NCBI GenBank assembly: GCA_022826805.1 | Contig: JAJDUH010000079.1 | Span: 62,001 to 126,000 of the forward strand | Length of the DNA: 64,000 bases | Reading direction: 5' to 3' | From: Candidatus Poribacteria bacterium | GTDB lineage: Bacteria > Poribacteria > WGA-4E > WGA-3G | Shown here: positions 41,217 to 50,379 of the stretch, one piece after another | Numbering within the stretch: the stretch's first letter is position 1 | Layout of the letters: each line of letters opens with the position of its first letter | Translations under genes and position numbers: made by a program | Notes under the pieces: generated by a model | Told to the model about the DNA's origin: nothing | The model's database searches: none | The model's input: the letters and a program-made list of their open reading frames with translations, nothing else

Positions 41217-42773
41217 ATGGCTACAGAAGATTACACTTCACTTGTACCGCATTACACATTCGCGGAGACCTTGGAAGATCAAGAGGCAGAGCTGGAGACA
41301 AATCCGCTGATGCAACGGCTCAACGCTTATCGGAAAACGTATGAAGGCGATCCACATCGTCCTATCTATCACTATATCAATCCTGAAGCGATGCTCAACG
41401 ATCCAAACGGTCTCTGCTTCTGGCAGGGACGCTGGCATCTCTTCTATCAGGCGTATCCACCCGAAGATACACGGCAGCACTGGGGACACGCTATCAGTGA
41501 TGACCTTATTCACTGGCGCGACCTGCCTTATGCGATCTATCCGAATCCTGAAAGATGCTGTTTCTCCGGCGCAACACTTGTAGAAGAAGATCGCGTGATT
41601 GCGATGTACCATGGAACGGTTGTGGGTAACATGGTGGCAGTATCAAGCGACCCACTTCTTCTGAATTGGGAGAAGGTCTCTGGCAAGGCGGTTATCCCAG
41701 CGAAACATGCGGATGGCACGACACCGGTTTATCGCGTCTTTGATCCGTGTATCTGGAAAAAAGATGGTCTGTACTACTCACTTTCAGGTGGCACACTCCC
41801 TCATGGGCCCGGCGGCAAGCGCATCCGCGCCAATTTTCTACTCCGTTCGGCGGATCTCGCGAACTGGGTCTATCTACATCCGTTTATTGAAGATGACCAA
41901 TTTACGTTAGTCGGCGATGATGGTGCCTGTCCGTATTTCTGGCCCATTGGTGACCGACACATGCTCCTCTTCTTCAGCCACATGAGTGGGGGTCAGTATC
42001 TGCTCGGTGATTATGATACTGAACGCGACAAGTTCGTTGTGACAGCCGGCGCGAAAAACAATTTCGGAGCAGCATCTCCTGCAGGTGTCCACGCACCCTC
42101 GGCAACACCTGATGGCAAAGGCGGACTCATCGTTATCTATAACATGAATCCCGCAAAACCTACTAAAGGCTGGAATCAGATTATGACGCTGCCGCGTCGG
42201 CTGACCCTCCTCTCCAGAGACGAAGTAGGGGTTGAACCCGCAGGTGATATTGAGTCGTTGCGATATTCCCATCAGCGTGTCAACGCTATGACCCTGCCTG
42301 CAAATCAGGAAGTCGTGCTGGACGGTATAGCGGGCAATGCGATGGAACTTGAACTCGAAATCGATCCGAAATCGGCACCGATGGTTGAACTAAACGTTTT
42401 TCGTTCACCGCAGAAAGAGGAATTCACTCGGATTGCCTTCTTCAGAGAACGGGGTATGCGGAACCCAGATATACCCGATCGCGTTCGCGACAGCCTTCTT
42501 ACAATTGATTCGTCGTATGCGTCGGTGGCACCGGATGTCCTTTCACGCGCACCTGAAACCGGAGCGATCTCCATTGCCCAAGACGAAACCCTTAAATTGC
42601 GGGTGTTCGTTGATAAGAGCGTTGTGGAGGTCTTTGCCAACGGAAAACAGTGTGTCGCTATGCGTGTCTATCCAGACAGGGAAGATAGCGTTGGTGTGTC
42701 GTTGCGTTCACAAGGACAAGCCTGCGAACTCAAATCTTTAGATGCTTGGCAGATGCAGAATATCTATGCATAG
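41217..42773 (+). CDS. GH32-like beta-fructosidase family protein, copy 1
   Basis: A 518-residue protein with a five-blade beta-propeller GH32 layout. N-D-P-N-G (nucleophile Asp, ~residue 61) is intact; V-F-D-P-C-I-W stands for the R-D-P motif (Asp kept). Where the acid/base Glu of E-C is expected the sequence is D-D-G-A-C-P-Y-F-W-P, so the Glu is replaced by Ala. The C-terminal beta-sandwich (S-V-V-E-V-F-A-N-G) is present. GH32 enzymes split fructans and sucrose; activity here is uncertain. No signal peptide is visible. ATG 41217 has GAGGAG upstream. A second copy follows after 61 nt. Confidence 0.83.
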   Translation: MATEDYTSLVPHYTFAETLEDQEAELETNPLMQRLNAYRKTYEGDPHRPIYHYINPEAMLNDPNGLCFWQGRWHLFYQAYPPEDTRQHWGHAISDDLIHWRDLPYAIYPNPERCCFSGATLVEEDRVIAMYHGTVVGNMVAVSSDPLLLNWEKVSGKAVIPAKHADGTTPVYRVFDPCIWKKDGLYYSLSGGTLPHGPGGKRIRANFLLRSADLANWVYLHPFIEDDQFTLVGDDGACPYFWPIGDRHMLLFFSHMSGGQYLLGDYDTERDKFVVTAGAKNNFGAASPAGVHAPSATPDGKGGLIVIYNMNPAKPTKGWNQIMTLPRRLTLLSRDEVGVEPAGDIESLRYSHQRVNAMTLPANQEVVLDGIAGNAMELELEIDPKSAPMVELNVFRSPQKEEFTRIAFFRERGMRNPDIPDRVRDSLLTIDSSYASVAPDVLSRAPETGAISIAQDETLKLRVFVDKSVVEVFANGKQCVAMRVYPDREDSVGVSLRSQGQACELKSLDAWQMQNIYA

Positions 42774-42834
42774 CAGCAGAATACCAAGTACTTCCATCCA
42801 ATGCGCCGCGGATCTTAATAAGGGGTAATCCGAT

Positions 42835-44457
42835 ATGGCGGACACGTGGGAAAAACTAAAAGGCAAAACCTATCCTGACACGGCGGCAGAACAGTTCGCT
42901 GCCCTTGAAACAGATGAGACGCTGCGCGACTACAAGCAACGAAGAAAAGCGTGGGCATCAGATCCCTACCGTCCCATTTACCACATGTCTTCCCTCTACG
43001 GTATGGGCGATGCGAACGGGCTTTGCGAGTGGCAGGGTAGGTATCATCTGTTTTATCAGTTCGGTCCGCCGGATGCCGATCGGGTTCACTGGGGACATTG
43101 CTATAGCGAAGATCTGGTGCATTGGCACGATTTGCCACCGGCGTTGTATCCTGATACCGAATTGCACTGCTTCAGCGGACAGTGCCTCGTGGAAGATGAG
43201 CGGGTTGTTGCTATCTATCACGGCAAAATGTCGGGGAATAGCATCGCGACTGCGAGTGATCCGCTCCTACTCAACTGGAAAAAGCATCCGAACAATCCTG
43301 TTATCTCTAATGTTGAGACGAATGCATACGAACAGCCTTATAACGTTTTTGATCCGTGTATCTGGAAAGAAGAAGGCGGATATTATTCGATTTCGGGGAC
43401 ATCCGCTAACGGTTGGATTCGCGAACGGCGTAGATCCGCCTCACATCTGTTCTATTCAAAGGATTTGACGCATTGGGAATATCTCCATCCGTTGCTGATT
43501 GACGATGTTTTCTGCGACCTCGGTGAAGACGGTGCCGTGCCGAATTTCTTGCCTATCGGAAACGGTAAACATATCTTACTGCTCTTCAGCCATAAGCGTT
43601 CAGCACGCTACTATATCGGCGAATATGACCACGGAACCCACAAATTTACGCCTGAATACCACGGTAGAATCAACCACGGCACCTTCGGTGGTGGGATGGT
43701 CTCCTGTCCATCTGCAACGATAGATTCCCACGGTCGCTGCATCGCTATCTTAAATTGCTCAGACGGAAGGCAGAGTGAGGCGGCAGCATCGGGTCTGTGT
43801 ATGACGCTCCCGTGGCATCTCACTCTTAAAGAGGACAACGCCTTGGGGATAGAACCAGTCGAAGAAGTAAAGGGTTTGCGAAGTGCGCACACCCGTCTCA
43901 CTGATATTACGCTGTTAGCAAACAAAGAGCGTATTCTTGATAACGTGAACGGCAAAGCGATTGAGATAGAACTCACTGTGGAGATAGGAACGGCACGGGA
44001 AGTCGGTCTGTATGTGTTCCGCTCACCCGGTGGAGACGAACGAACAAAAATCTCTATCTACAACCACAGACATGGCAAGACGAACGATACCCTGCAGATT
44101 GACACGTCCTATTCCTCGCTGCGTACCGACCTTGTCGGTAAACCTCCTGAGACTGCGCCGTTCCGTTTGAGCAGTGACGGTAAAGCGCGCCTCCGCATCT
44201 TTCTTGACCGCAGCCTCGTTGAGGTCTTCGCTGATAACGGAGAGTGTCTGCCCGAATGGGCGTTCCCGCGGAAAGGTATTGACAAGCTATTTCCGCTGTT
44301 CTCTCGTCAGTGTGCTGTTGCGCGTGTCTATCCACAGCAGGAAGAAAGCAACGGCATTTCGCTTTTCGCAATTGGTGGGGAGGCGAAGGTCGTTTCAATG
44401 AATGTGTGGCAGATGCGCGCCATTTGGCAAGAGTTGAAGTATCGGGAAGGGGAATAG
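42835..44457 (+). CDS. GH32-like beta-fructosidase family protein, copy 2
   Basis: A 540-residue paralogue of the 41217 protein. The nucleophile motif is altered to M-G-D-A-N-G (Asp retained, ~residue 59). V-F-D-P-C-I-W is kept. The acid/base position reads E-D-G-A-V-P-N-F-L-P, again lacking the expected Glu and here also the Cys. The C-terminal sandwich has L-V-E-V-F-A-D-N-G. It could be a diverged enzyme or a binding protein. ATG 42835 has AAGGGG upstream. The two copies are the main support for a fructan or similar glycan locus together with the divergent uxuA-LamG-sulfatase group. Confidence 0.8.
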   Translation: MADTWEKLKGKTYPDTAAEQFAALETDETLRDYKQRRKAWASDPYRPIYHMSSLYGMGDANGLCEWQGRYHLFYQFGPPDADRVHWGHCYSEDLVHWHDLPPALYPDTELHCFSGQCLVEDERVVAIYHGKMSGNSIATASDPLLLNWKKHPNNPVISNVETNAYEQPYNVFDPCIWKEEGGYYSISGTSANGWIRERRRSASHLFYSKDLTHWEYLHPLLIDDVFCDLGEDGAVPNFLPIGNGKHILLLFSHKRSARYYIGEYDHGTHKFTPEYHGRINHGTFGGGMVSCPSATIDSHGRCIAILNCSDGRQSEAAASGLCMTLPWHLTLKEDNALGIEPVEEVKGLRSAHTRLTDITLLANKERILDNVNGKAIEIELTVEIGTAREVGLYVFRSPGGDERTKISIYNHRHGKTNDTLQIDTSYSSLRTDLVGKPPETAPFRLSSDGKARLRIFLDRSLVEVFADNGECLPEWAFPRKGIDKLFPLFSRQCAVARVYPQQEESNGISLFAIGGEAKVVSMNVWQMRAIWQELKYREGE

Positions 44458-44480
44458 AAATAGAAAATTAAGTCTAATCT

Positions 44481-45716
44481 ATGTTTTATCTAACTGCCGT
44501 TCTTATTCTCTGTATGTTATTTCTTTCAACCCAGTTGACTACGATAGTACAAAGTATCAATATCTCTGAACCTGTGCCTCCACCGGTTGCTGTTCGCGAA
44601 GCTTTTAATCCGGATCCGTTTTATGAGCAATGGATCGATGTGGAAGGCTTGCCTGTCGTCGCGTCAGCGAAGGTGAATCCTTATGCGGTGAAAGAGGCAG
44701 CATGGCTTATTCGGCAGATGGTTGGGCACCGTCAGGATATATTGCAAGCACTTGCAAAAAATAGGGTGCGTTTTGCTGTGATGGCGTATAGTGAACTGAC
44801 AACCGATATTCCTGAACATAGCGATCTGAAACCAGACTATTATTGGGATCGACGCGCACGCGGTTTGGGTTCAACACCAGTAAGACCGGCGGTGAGTTGT
44901 GGTGAGGAGAACCTGCTTAATTACGCTGGTGATCCCTATTCAACTGAAAACATTCTGGTTCACGAATTCGCTCATGCGATTCATCAGATGGGCTTGAATA
45001 CGGTTGATCCAAGTTTTGATGATCGTCTTGAGATAGCATTCAATGCTGCGAAGGAGAAAGGGTTGTGGAAAGACACTTACGCCATTACAAACAGATCAGA
45101 ATATTGGGCTGAAGGCACGCAGTCTTGGTTTGACACAAATCGGGCAAATGATGACCAACACAACCATGTTGATACACGGGACAAATTGAAAGAGTACGAC
45201 TCGGCACTCGCCACATTGCTCACTGAAGTCTTCGGCGATACGGACTGGCGATATACACAGGCAGTAACTCGGACGCATCTCGGACATCTCCAAGGGTTCG
45301 ATTCTGAAGCATCTCCGAAGTTTGAATGGGCTCCTGAATTAATAGAATTGACAGAGTTTCACCGGCAATTGAGAGACCCGAGCAGCGATGGTGATGGCAG
45401 ATGGGTAAACTTGGAGAAACAAAATCTAAGTTCGCTTCCATCTCTAAAATCTGCGGACAATGACACAGAGACAGCAGTTCTTTTTGTGAATGGAACGGAA
45501 GCCGAGATTGCCTATTATTGGGTGGATTATGAGGGTAATGAGAAATCTTACGGTAAAATTGCACCGGACGCTTTTGTAAATCATCAGACATACATAGGAC
45601 ATGTCTGGCTCATCAAAGATGTGAATGGGAATAACATAGCTGTATTTCGCGCTGAGGAACAAACGGGACGGGCACTTGTTGGTGTAAGATCTTCGAGCAC
45701 ACAAAATGAGAATTAA
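44481..45716 (+). CDS. Secreted zincin-like protein with C-terminal VHL-beta domain
   Basis: A 411-residue protein. A hydrophobic N-terminus (Y-L-T-A-V-L-I-L-C-M-L-F-L) acts as signal or anchor. A metalloprotease-like core has H-E-F-A-H (~161-165), with E-Y-W-A-E-G at ~205-210 as the likely third ligand of a gluzincin. The C-terminal ~75 residues (V-L-F-V-N-G-T, Y-Y-W-V-D-Y-E-G, S-Y-G-K-I-A-P, T-Y-I-G-H-V-W-L) match the beta domain of the von Hippel-Lindau protein, a fold known in some bacteria but of unclear role there. Protease activity is inferred. It follows GH32 copy 2 by 24 nt. Confidence 0.75.
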   Translation: MFYLTAVLILCMLFLSTQLTTIVQSINISEPVPPPVAVREAFNPDPFYEQWIDVEGLPVVASAKVNPYAVKEAAWLIRQMVGHRQDILQALAKNRVRFAVMAYSELTTDIPEHSDLKPDYYWDRRARGLGSTPVRPAVSCGEENLLNYAGDPYSTENILVHEFAHAIHQMGLNTVDPSFDDRLEIAFNAAKEKGLWKDTYAITNRSEYWAEGTQSWFDTNRANDDQHNHVDTRDKLKEYDSALATLLTEVFGDTDWRYTQAVTRTHLGHLQGFDSEASPKFEWAPELIELTEFHRQLRDPSSDGDGRWVNLEKQNLSSLPSLKSADNDTETAVLFVNGTEAEIAYYWVDYEGNEKSYGKIAPDAFVNHQTYIGHVWLIKDVNGNNIAVFRAEEQTGRALVGVRSSSTQNEN

Positions 45717-45825
45717 ATTTCCCCGATAGTATTATGTATTCACCTGTTGGTTTAAGAGGTGTTTTCGCTCCATTCCTTCAATATCAGCGTTTAAACAGAA
45801 CTTTTGAAAGCAAGGGGAAATACAA

Positions 45826-46455
45826 GTGAATGAAATCGTCCAAAAGGTTACCGCATTTATCGTCCGAGAAAGAAATGGCGTCAAAGAATTACTTGTTTTC
45901 AAGCATCCCACTGCAGGTATCCAAATCCCTGCAGGGACTGTGGAAAAGGGTGAGGACCTTGAAACTGCCGTAAAAAGAGAAGCTTATGAAGAAACAGGCT
46001 TGCAGTTTGTGGAGATTGAAAGTTATCTGGGTTGTTTTGAAAATGAATTGGAAAATAACGAAAGAATCATAGCGGGAACAACGCAAGTTTACATCGAGCC
46101 TAACTTAGATGCAATTCCGTACAAGCGAAAGCTGCCCAAAGGACTTACCGTTGATTGCCATTCCACACAGGAAGATTTCACACACATTTCGTACATTGAA
46201 TATGGGTATGACCAATTTTACGAGCCTATCTGCATTGACGCTAACATTACCGGATGGGTGCCCAATGGAAACATAAGTGCCCGAAAAAAAAGACATTTTT
46301 TTCTTATGTCCACACAAGAGAAAACAGAAGACGCGTGGGAATTGAAAAGCGATCAAGGACACATTTTCAAGCCGTACTGGACTCCACTTTCACCGAAACC
46401 CCAAATTATACCGCCACAAGACAGGTGGCTGGATTTTGTCTGTGGGAAAATCTGA
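45826..46455 (+). CDS. Nudix hydrolase
   Basis: A 209-residue protein with a perfect Nudix box (G-x5-E-x7-R-E-U-x-E-E-x-G-U) in GTVEKGEDLETAVKREAYEE, followed by T-G-L, near residue 45. Nudix enzymes hydrolyse nucleoside diphosphates linked to other groups; the substrate is not shown. The C-terminal ~90 residues are unusual and could bind substrate. GTG 45826 has AAGGGG upstream. It is 83 nt upstream of an ATPase gene, which could be a co-transcribed defence or stress module. Confidence 0.85.
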   Translation: MNEIVQKVTAFIVRERNGVKELLVFKHPTAGIQIPAGTVEKGEDLETAVKREAYEETGLQFVEIESYLGCFENELENNERIIAGTTQVYIEPNLDAIPYKRKLPKGLTVDCHSTQEDFTHISYIEYGYDQFYEPICIDANITGWVPNGNISARKKRHFFLMSTQEKTEDAWELKSDQGHIFKPYWTPLSPKPQIIPPQDRWLDFVCGKI

Positions 46456-46479
46456 ACTGTGGTAAAATAAATATTATTA

Positions 46480-46505
46480 GTAGGACGAGATAACTTCGCC
46501 CCTAC
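46480..46505. repeat. GTAGG hairpin repeat before the ATPase gene
   Basis: GTAGGACGA and TTCGCCCCTAC form an imperfect palindrome around GATAAC. It shares GTAGG...CCCCTAC with repeats at 18447 and 60325. Confidence 0.4.
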
Positions 46506-46538
46506 AATTAGCATATTGGAAAGGGGAGTAGAAGAATT

Positions 46539-47681
46539 ATGAAAAATCTTAAACTAACTTCGTTGGGACAAATTCGTGAAGCCGATATTTCTTTTGGAGA
46601 TTTGACAGTGTTTGTGGGTGAACAAGCAAGTGGAAAAAGCATTCTACTTCAACTTGTGAAGTTAATTTTAGATACCGACGATATTACGCAAACCCTTAAG
46701 AAACACGGTTTTGATTGGCACGAAAAAATAGAACATTTTCTGTCTCTCTATTTCGGTGAAGGGATGGAGGGCATTTGGGACCCCGCTGCAACAAAAATCA
46801 CCGTTGACGACGAAGCGTTTGAACTTGACAAAGTACTAACGAAAACAGGGAAAAAAAAAGCAGAATCTCTCTTTCTGATTCCTGCTCACCGAGCGATGAC
46901 GCTCAAAGATGGATGGCCCCGCGCATTCACAGATTACGCTATTGGTGACCCGTATGTTGTTAAGCAGTTCAGCGAGTATTTACGTTTGTTGCTAGAGATG
47001 AGTTCTAGTGGAAATGTCATCTTTCCGCAGGCCGGTGGTATGAATAAAACAATACGAGATGCAATCGGAGAAAGTATTTTGGGCGAAGCTCAAGTTAAAC
47101 TTGATCGTTCCGGATTGCGCAAACGTATTGTTTTGGACCTTGCAGGTAGCCAACTACCGTTTATGGTTTGGTCTACTGGCCAGAGAGAATTCGTGCCGCT
47201 TTTGATGAGCTTGCATCGATTAATGCCCCACGCGAAAACAGGAAAAAAAAGGCTACTTGATTGGGTTGTTATCGAAGAACCGGAAATGGGGTTGTACCCA
47301 AAAGGAATCACAGCCCTACTCGTCCTCCTTTTGGACCTTTTAAAGCGCGGCTACAAGATTATTCTCTCCACGCATTCGGCACAAATACTGAACCTCATCT
47401 GGGCGACTCAATTACTAATCAAATGGGATGCTGGCCCAACACCGTTGTTGAAATTGCTGAATGTAAATGCTACACCCTTTTTCAAAGAATTGGCGAAAAC
47501 GGTACTTGAAGAAAAGAGATTCAAGACCTATTATTTTTCTGGTTATGACAGCGTCAAGAATATTTCAACGCTGGATGCTGAAGATCCAGATGACGAGATT
47601 GCGGATTTCGGAGGACTAACAAGGTTCAGCACACGGGTTTCTGAGGTTCTTTCTGAGGCTATACGGAGGGGAGAATCTTGA
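46539..47681 (+). CDS. OLD/AAA-type ATPase, possible defence component
   Basis: A 380-residue ABC-like AAA ATPase. Walker A G-E-Q-A-S-G-K-S lies at ~27-34. A signature-like W-S-T-G-Q-R-E is near 210, Walker B W-V-V-I-E-E-P-E-M-G near 243-252 and S-T-H-S-A-Q near 279. This order, with no SMC-type coiled coil, resembles OLD-family/AAA_15 ATPases found in phage-defence and toxin-antitoxin-like pairs. The stop overlaps the next gene by 4 nt (TTGA), so they are coupled. The role as defence is inference from layout. ATG 46539 has AAAGGGGAG upstream at a slightly long spacing. Confidence 0.8.
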   Translation: MKNLKLTSLGQIREADISFGDLTVFVGEQASGKSILLQLVKLILDTDDITQTLKKHGFDWHEKIEHFLSLYFGEGMEGIWDPAATKITVDDEAFELDKVLTKTGKKKAESLFLIPAHRAMTLKDGWPRAFTDYAIGDPYVVKQFSEYLRLLLEMSSSGNVIFPQAGGMNKTIRDAIGESILGEAQVKLDRSGLRKRIVLDLAGSQLPFMVWSTGQREFVPLLMSLHRLMPHAKTGKKRLLDWVVIEEPEMGLYPKGITALLVLLLDLLKRGYKIILSTHSAQILNLIWATQLLIKWDAGPTPLLKLLNVNATPFFKELAKTVLEEKRFKTYYFSGYDSVKNISTLDAEDPDDEIADFGGLTRFSTRVSEVLSEAIRRGES

Positions 47682-48136
47682 GTTTTGCCGAAGCAGTTCG
47701 GAGTACGCCTGAAGTTGAGGAGTGCTTAGAAGCCGGGTTACAAGCATTGGGTTCAAATCGAAGAAAAATAAGAGTCACCTCAACACGCGACTTAGCAGGA
47801 AGCGTTAATATAGACGCTTGTCTGGCAAACAGATATCCGAATGCCCCTCGTTGGGATTACGTATTTGGCTATAAAGACCGGGTTTATTACATTGAAGTTC
47901 ATCAAGGGCGTACAGGCGAAATGGAAAACGTCATCGCAAAATTAAAGTGGTTAAAGCGTTGGCGTAAACGTGCCGCAAACAGTCTTGAAGAGTTGAGAGA
48001 GCGAAGTACGTATCATTGGATCGCTAGTGGAAGAGTTGATTCAGAATTTGCGAAAGATGATAAATATCGTAGAAAATTGTTGCAAAATCGTATTCTTGGC
48101 CCTGATTCTGTGTTGAGACCAGATGCTGGTCTGTAA
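47678..48136 (+). CDS. Small protein with nuclease-like motif, partner of ATPase
   Basis: A 152-residue protein I do not recognise. It contains R-W-D-Y-V-F-G-Y (Asp ~60) and Y-Y-I-E-V-H (Glu ~73, His ~75), spaced as D-x12-E-x-H, reminiscent of the PD-(D/E)xK nuclease core but with His in place of Lys. A long basic helix follows (residues ~85-105). It starts at TTG 47678, which overlaps the ATPase stop, so expression is coupled. A nuclease or toxin effector controlled by the ATPase is a hypothesis. Confidence 0.6.
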   Translation: MSFAEAVRSTPEVEECLEAGLQALGSNRRKIRVTSTRDLAGSVNIDACLANRYPNAPRWDYVFGYKDRVYYIEVHQGRTGEMENVIAKLKWLKRWRKRAANSLEELRERSTYHWIASGRVDSEFAKDDKYRRKLLQNRILGPDSVLRPDAGL

Positions 48137-48192
48137 GCAGGTTACTACCAAAACGCCTTTCATTTAGCACAACCCTTTTGGAGGGAAACAAG

Positions 48193-49296
48193 ATGACAAC
48201 TTATCGAGCAGGTGTAATAGGTTTAGGACGTATGGGTAGCACTTTCGACGACGAAATCACACAAGGTGGATCGATCTTTTTACCCTATTGCCACGGTCCA
48301 ACTTACCACGCCGCACCGAACGTAGAACTATCTGCAGGGGCTGATCTGCACGCCGAGCAGGCAGCGATTTTCGGTGAACGGTGGGGACTAAGTTCCGAGC
48401 ATATCTACAGCGACTATCGTGAAATGCTGGAAAAGGAAAATCTCGATATTGTTAGCGTCTGTACGACAGCACGGATTCGGTCGACTATCGTTCAGGATGT
48501 GGCGCGCTCCAGTGTCAAAGCAATCTGGGCAGAGAAACCAATTGCGCTCAGTCTTGCAGAAGCGGATGCGATGGTGGAAACCTGTAGAACGGAAGGTGTC
48601 GCACTGGCAATAAACTGTGCACGTCGTTGGAATCCTTTCTTTAGTGAAGTCCGAAAACTCATTGATGAAGACGAAATCGGTGATGTGCTGCAGGTAACGG
48701 TCTATGCACAGTGCGGACTTTCACATAACGGGAGCCACGCTATTGATGTTCTACGCTATATGGCAGGCGGGAATGTGAAGTGGGTCTTTGGTGAAATGGA
48801 GTCCGATGAAGTCGCCGCCGGTGAAAGCGACCCGCAGGGAAATGGCTACCTCGTTTTTGATAACGGTGTGCGTGCGTATCTGCGCAGTACACCTTGTGGG
48901 GCGGCACCTTGGGAGGTCGATGTTATCGGCACAACCGGACGTATCCGTTCTGTCAACAACGCCGAGACGTTTGAGTTGATTCGTGTGATTCCTGGTGGAC
49001 GGCGCGGACGCGGTGTACCTGCGCAATGTCCGTTTCCCATCCCCGTGCGGATGCAAGGTATGGGACTCACAATCGTTGAGGATCTCATTAGCGCCATTGA
49101 GAACGGGACTTCTCCGAAGTGTTCTGGGGAAGATGGACGTGCTGCGCTGGAGGTAGCGATGGCACTCCGAGAATCGCATCGGCGTGGAGGGGTAAAGGTT
49201 GACCTACCTCTTGAAGACCGGAGCCTCCGGATTCTTTCCTCGGAAATCCAGAACGACGACACGCCCGCCCGAATTCGACGATTACAAGCGCGTTGA
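48193..49296 (+). CDS. Gfo/Idh/MocA-family oxidoreductase
   Basis: A 367-residue family member. The Rossmann motif is A-G-V-I-G-L-G-R-M-G (~residue 7). I-W-A-E-K-P-I-A lies near residue 115 and keeps the E-K-P motif. N-C-A-R-R-W-N-P follows in the active site. It oxidises a sugar or cyclitol with NAD(P); the substrate is unknown. ATG 48193 has GGAGGG upstream, so the upstream ATG 48178 is unlikely. The following PhyH gene is 181 nt away and has its own leader. Confidence 0.92.
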   Translation: MTTYRAGVIGLGRMGSTFDDEITQGGSIFLPYCHGPTYHAAPNVELSAGADLHAEQAAIFGERWGLSSEHIYSDYREMLEKENLDIVSVCTTARIRSTIVQDVARSSVKAIWAEKPIALSLAEADAMVETCRTEGVALAINCARRWNPFFSEVRKLIDEDEIGDVLQVTVYAQCGLSHNGSHAIDVLRYMAGGNVKWVFGEMESDEVAAGESDPQGNGYLVFDNGVRAYLRSTPCGAAPWEVDVIGTTGRIRSVNNAETFELIRVIPGGRRGRGVPAQCPFPIPVRMQGMGLTIVEDLISAIENGTSPKCSGEDGRAALEVAMALRESHRRGGVKVDLPLEDRSLRILSSEIQNDDTPARIRRLQAR

Positions 49297-49420
49297 TCGA
49301 AGATATCTATGTGTTGGTCTGGTTTACATAAGAAATCAAAAATGTAACCTTCAGCATCGGAACCATATCCTGCAACAATACGCAGAAACACCCAAGCAAA
49401 AACACGCAGGCGGGTACTTA

Positions 49421-49477
49421 GGAAGGCACGTCAAAATCTAAACTCGCCTCGTTCTTCCGCAAGGTAAAATTAAAAAC
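49421..49477 (+). promoter_or_regulatory. 5' leader shared with the HAD gene at 62831
   Basis: The ~57 nt before the PhyH start align with the leader at 62774-62830: GGAA-x2-GCACG, AAAATCT-x-AAC, TCGTTC-x2-CCGCAAGG and AAAATTAAAAA occur in the same order. The CGCAAGG provides the Shine-Dalgarno-like site. Confidence 0.5.
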
Positions 49478-50296
49478 ATGAAGCCAGTAGATTATGCGTT
49501 TTTTCAAGAAAACGGCTACATCTCACTCGGTAAGATACTCAGCGATGCCGAGGTTGAGCATTTTGTTCATATCTTTGACCGAGATCGCACTGAGGTTAAG
49601 GATCATTGGTATCGTATCGGACATTACCAGACTGTGAATTGCGATGCCCTTCTGACTTCACCTGAATTCGACAATGTGATTCGGCATCCGATCGTTATGG
49701 ATTGTCTACACACGCTGATGGGCAATGCTCCTTGCTTTTCAGAAATCTGCATCCGGCACATGGCACCGTACGATGGGGAACTGAATCGCGGCTGGCATCG
49801 AGATGGTCCCAAGCATTGGCTTGAACACCCGTTGCGCATTGGGTTCATACAGTTGATGCTATATCTGACCGATGTTGATGAAACAACGCACTGTTTCTCC
49901 TTATCACCGGAATCCGTGGACGCTGAGATTCTTGAATCAGATGCACAGTTGGAGCGTGGTGGAATTGTCGATTTGTACGGACCCGCCGGGACAGCCATAC
50001 TCTTCAACATCGGTGTTTTACACACCGCGACAACCCGTCCCACTCAGGAAGAACGCAAGACAGTGCAAGTCTATTACGGGCATCCCAACCGTCGGTACTT
50101 GAGCGAGGATTCGCTCATACCTGTTGAACTCTGGCGGGACCACTCCGACCCTGAGGTGCGTGCCTTTTATAGTGTGCTCAACAACAAGACGCGCGATTAC
50201 CTCGAACACACAGCTTCAATGGGTGAACTGCCGTTTGAGGACACTTTGGTACTCCTTCGCGAACTGGATGTCAAACACCGCAAGCGACCGGAGTGA
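49478..50296 (+). CDS. Phytanoyl-CoA dioxygenase (PhyH) family protein
   Basis: A 272-residue Fe(II)/2-oxoglutarate oxygenase. The N-terminal F-F-Q-E-N-G-Y-I-S-L-G is typical. The H-x-D triad part is in R-G-W-H-R-D-G-P (~residue 108), the distal His in V-L-H-T-A-T-T-R-P with K-T-V-Q-V-Y-Y-G after it. The substrate is unknown. Its leader is shared with the HAD gene at 62831. It converges with the PmoA-like gene. Confidence 0.9.
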   Translation: MKPVDYAFFQENGYISLGKILSDAEVEHFVHIFDRDRTEVKDHWYRIGHYQTVNCDALLTSPEFDNVIRHPIVMDCLHTLMGNAPCFSEICIRHMAPYDGELNRGWHRDGPKHWLEHPLRIGFIQLMLYLTDVDETTHCFSLSPESVDAEILESDAQLERGGIVDLYGPAGTAILFNIGVLHTATTRPTQEERKTVQVYYGHPNRRYLSEDSLIPVELWRDHSDPEVRAFYSVLNNKTRDYLEHTASMGELPFEDTLVLLRELDVKHRKRPE

Positions 50297-50379
50297 ATTG
50301 GTGAAGGTCTGTGGTGGTTCTTCAGTGTGAGATGGCAGACGACTTTAGTTGTGGTTTGGTCCTGTCAACGTCTAAAGTT

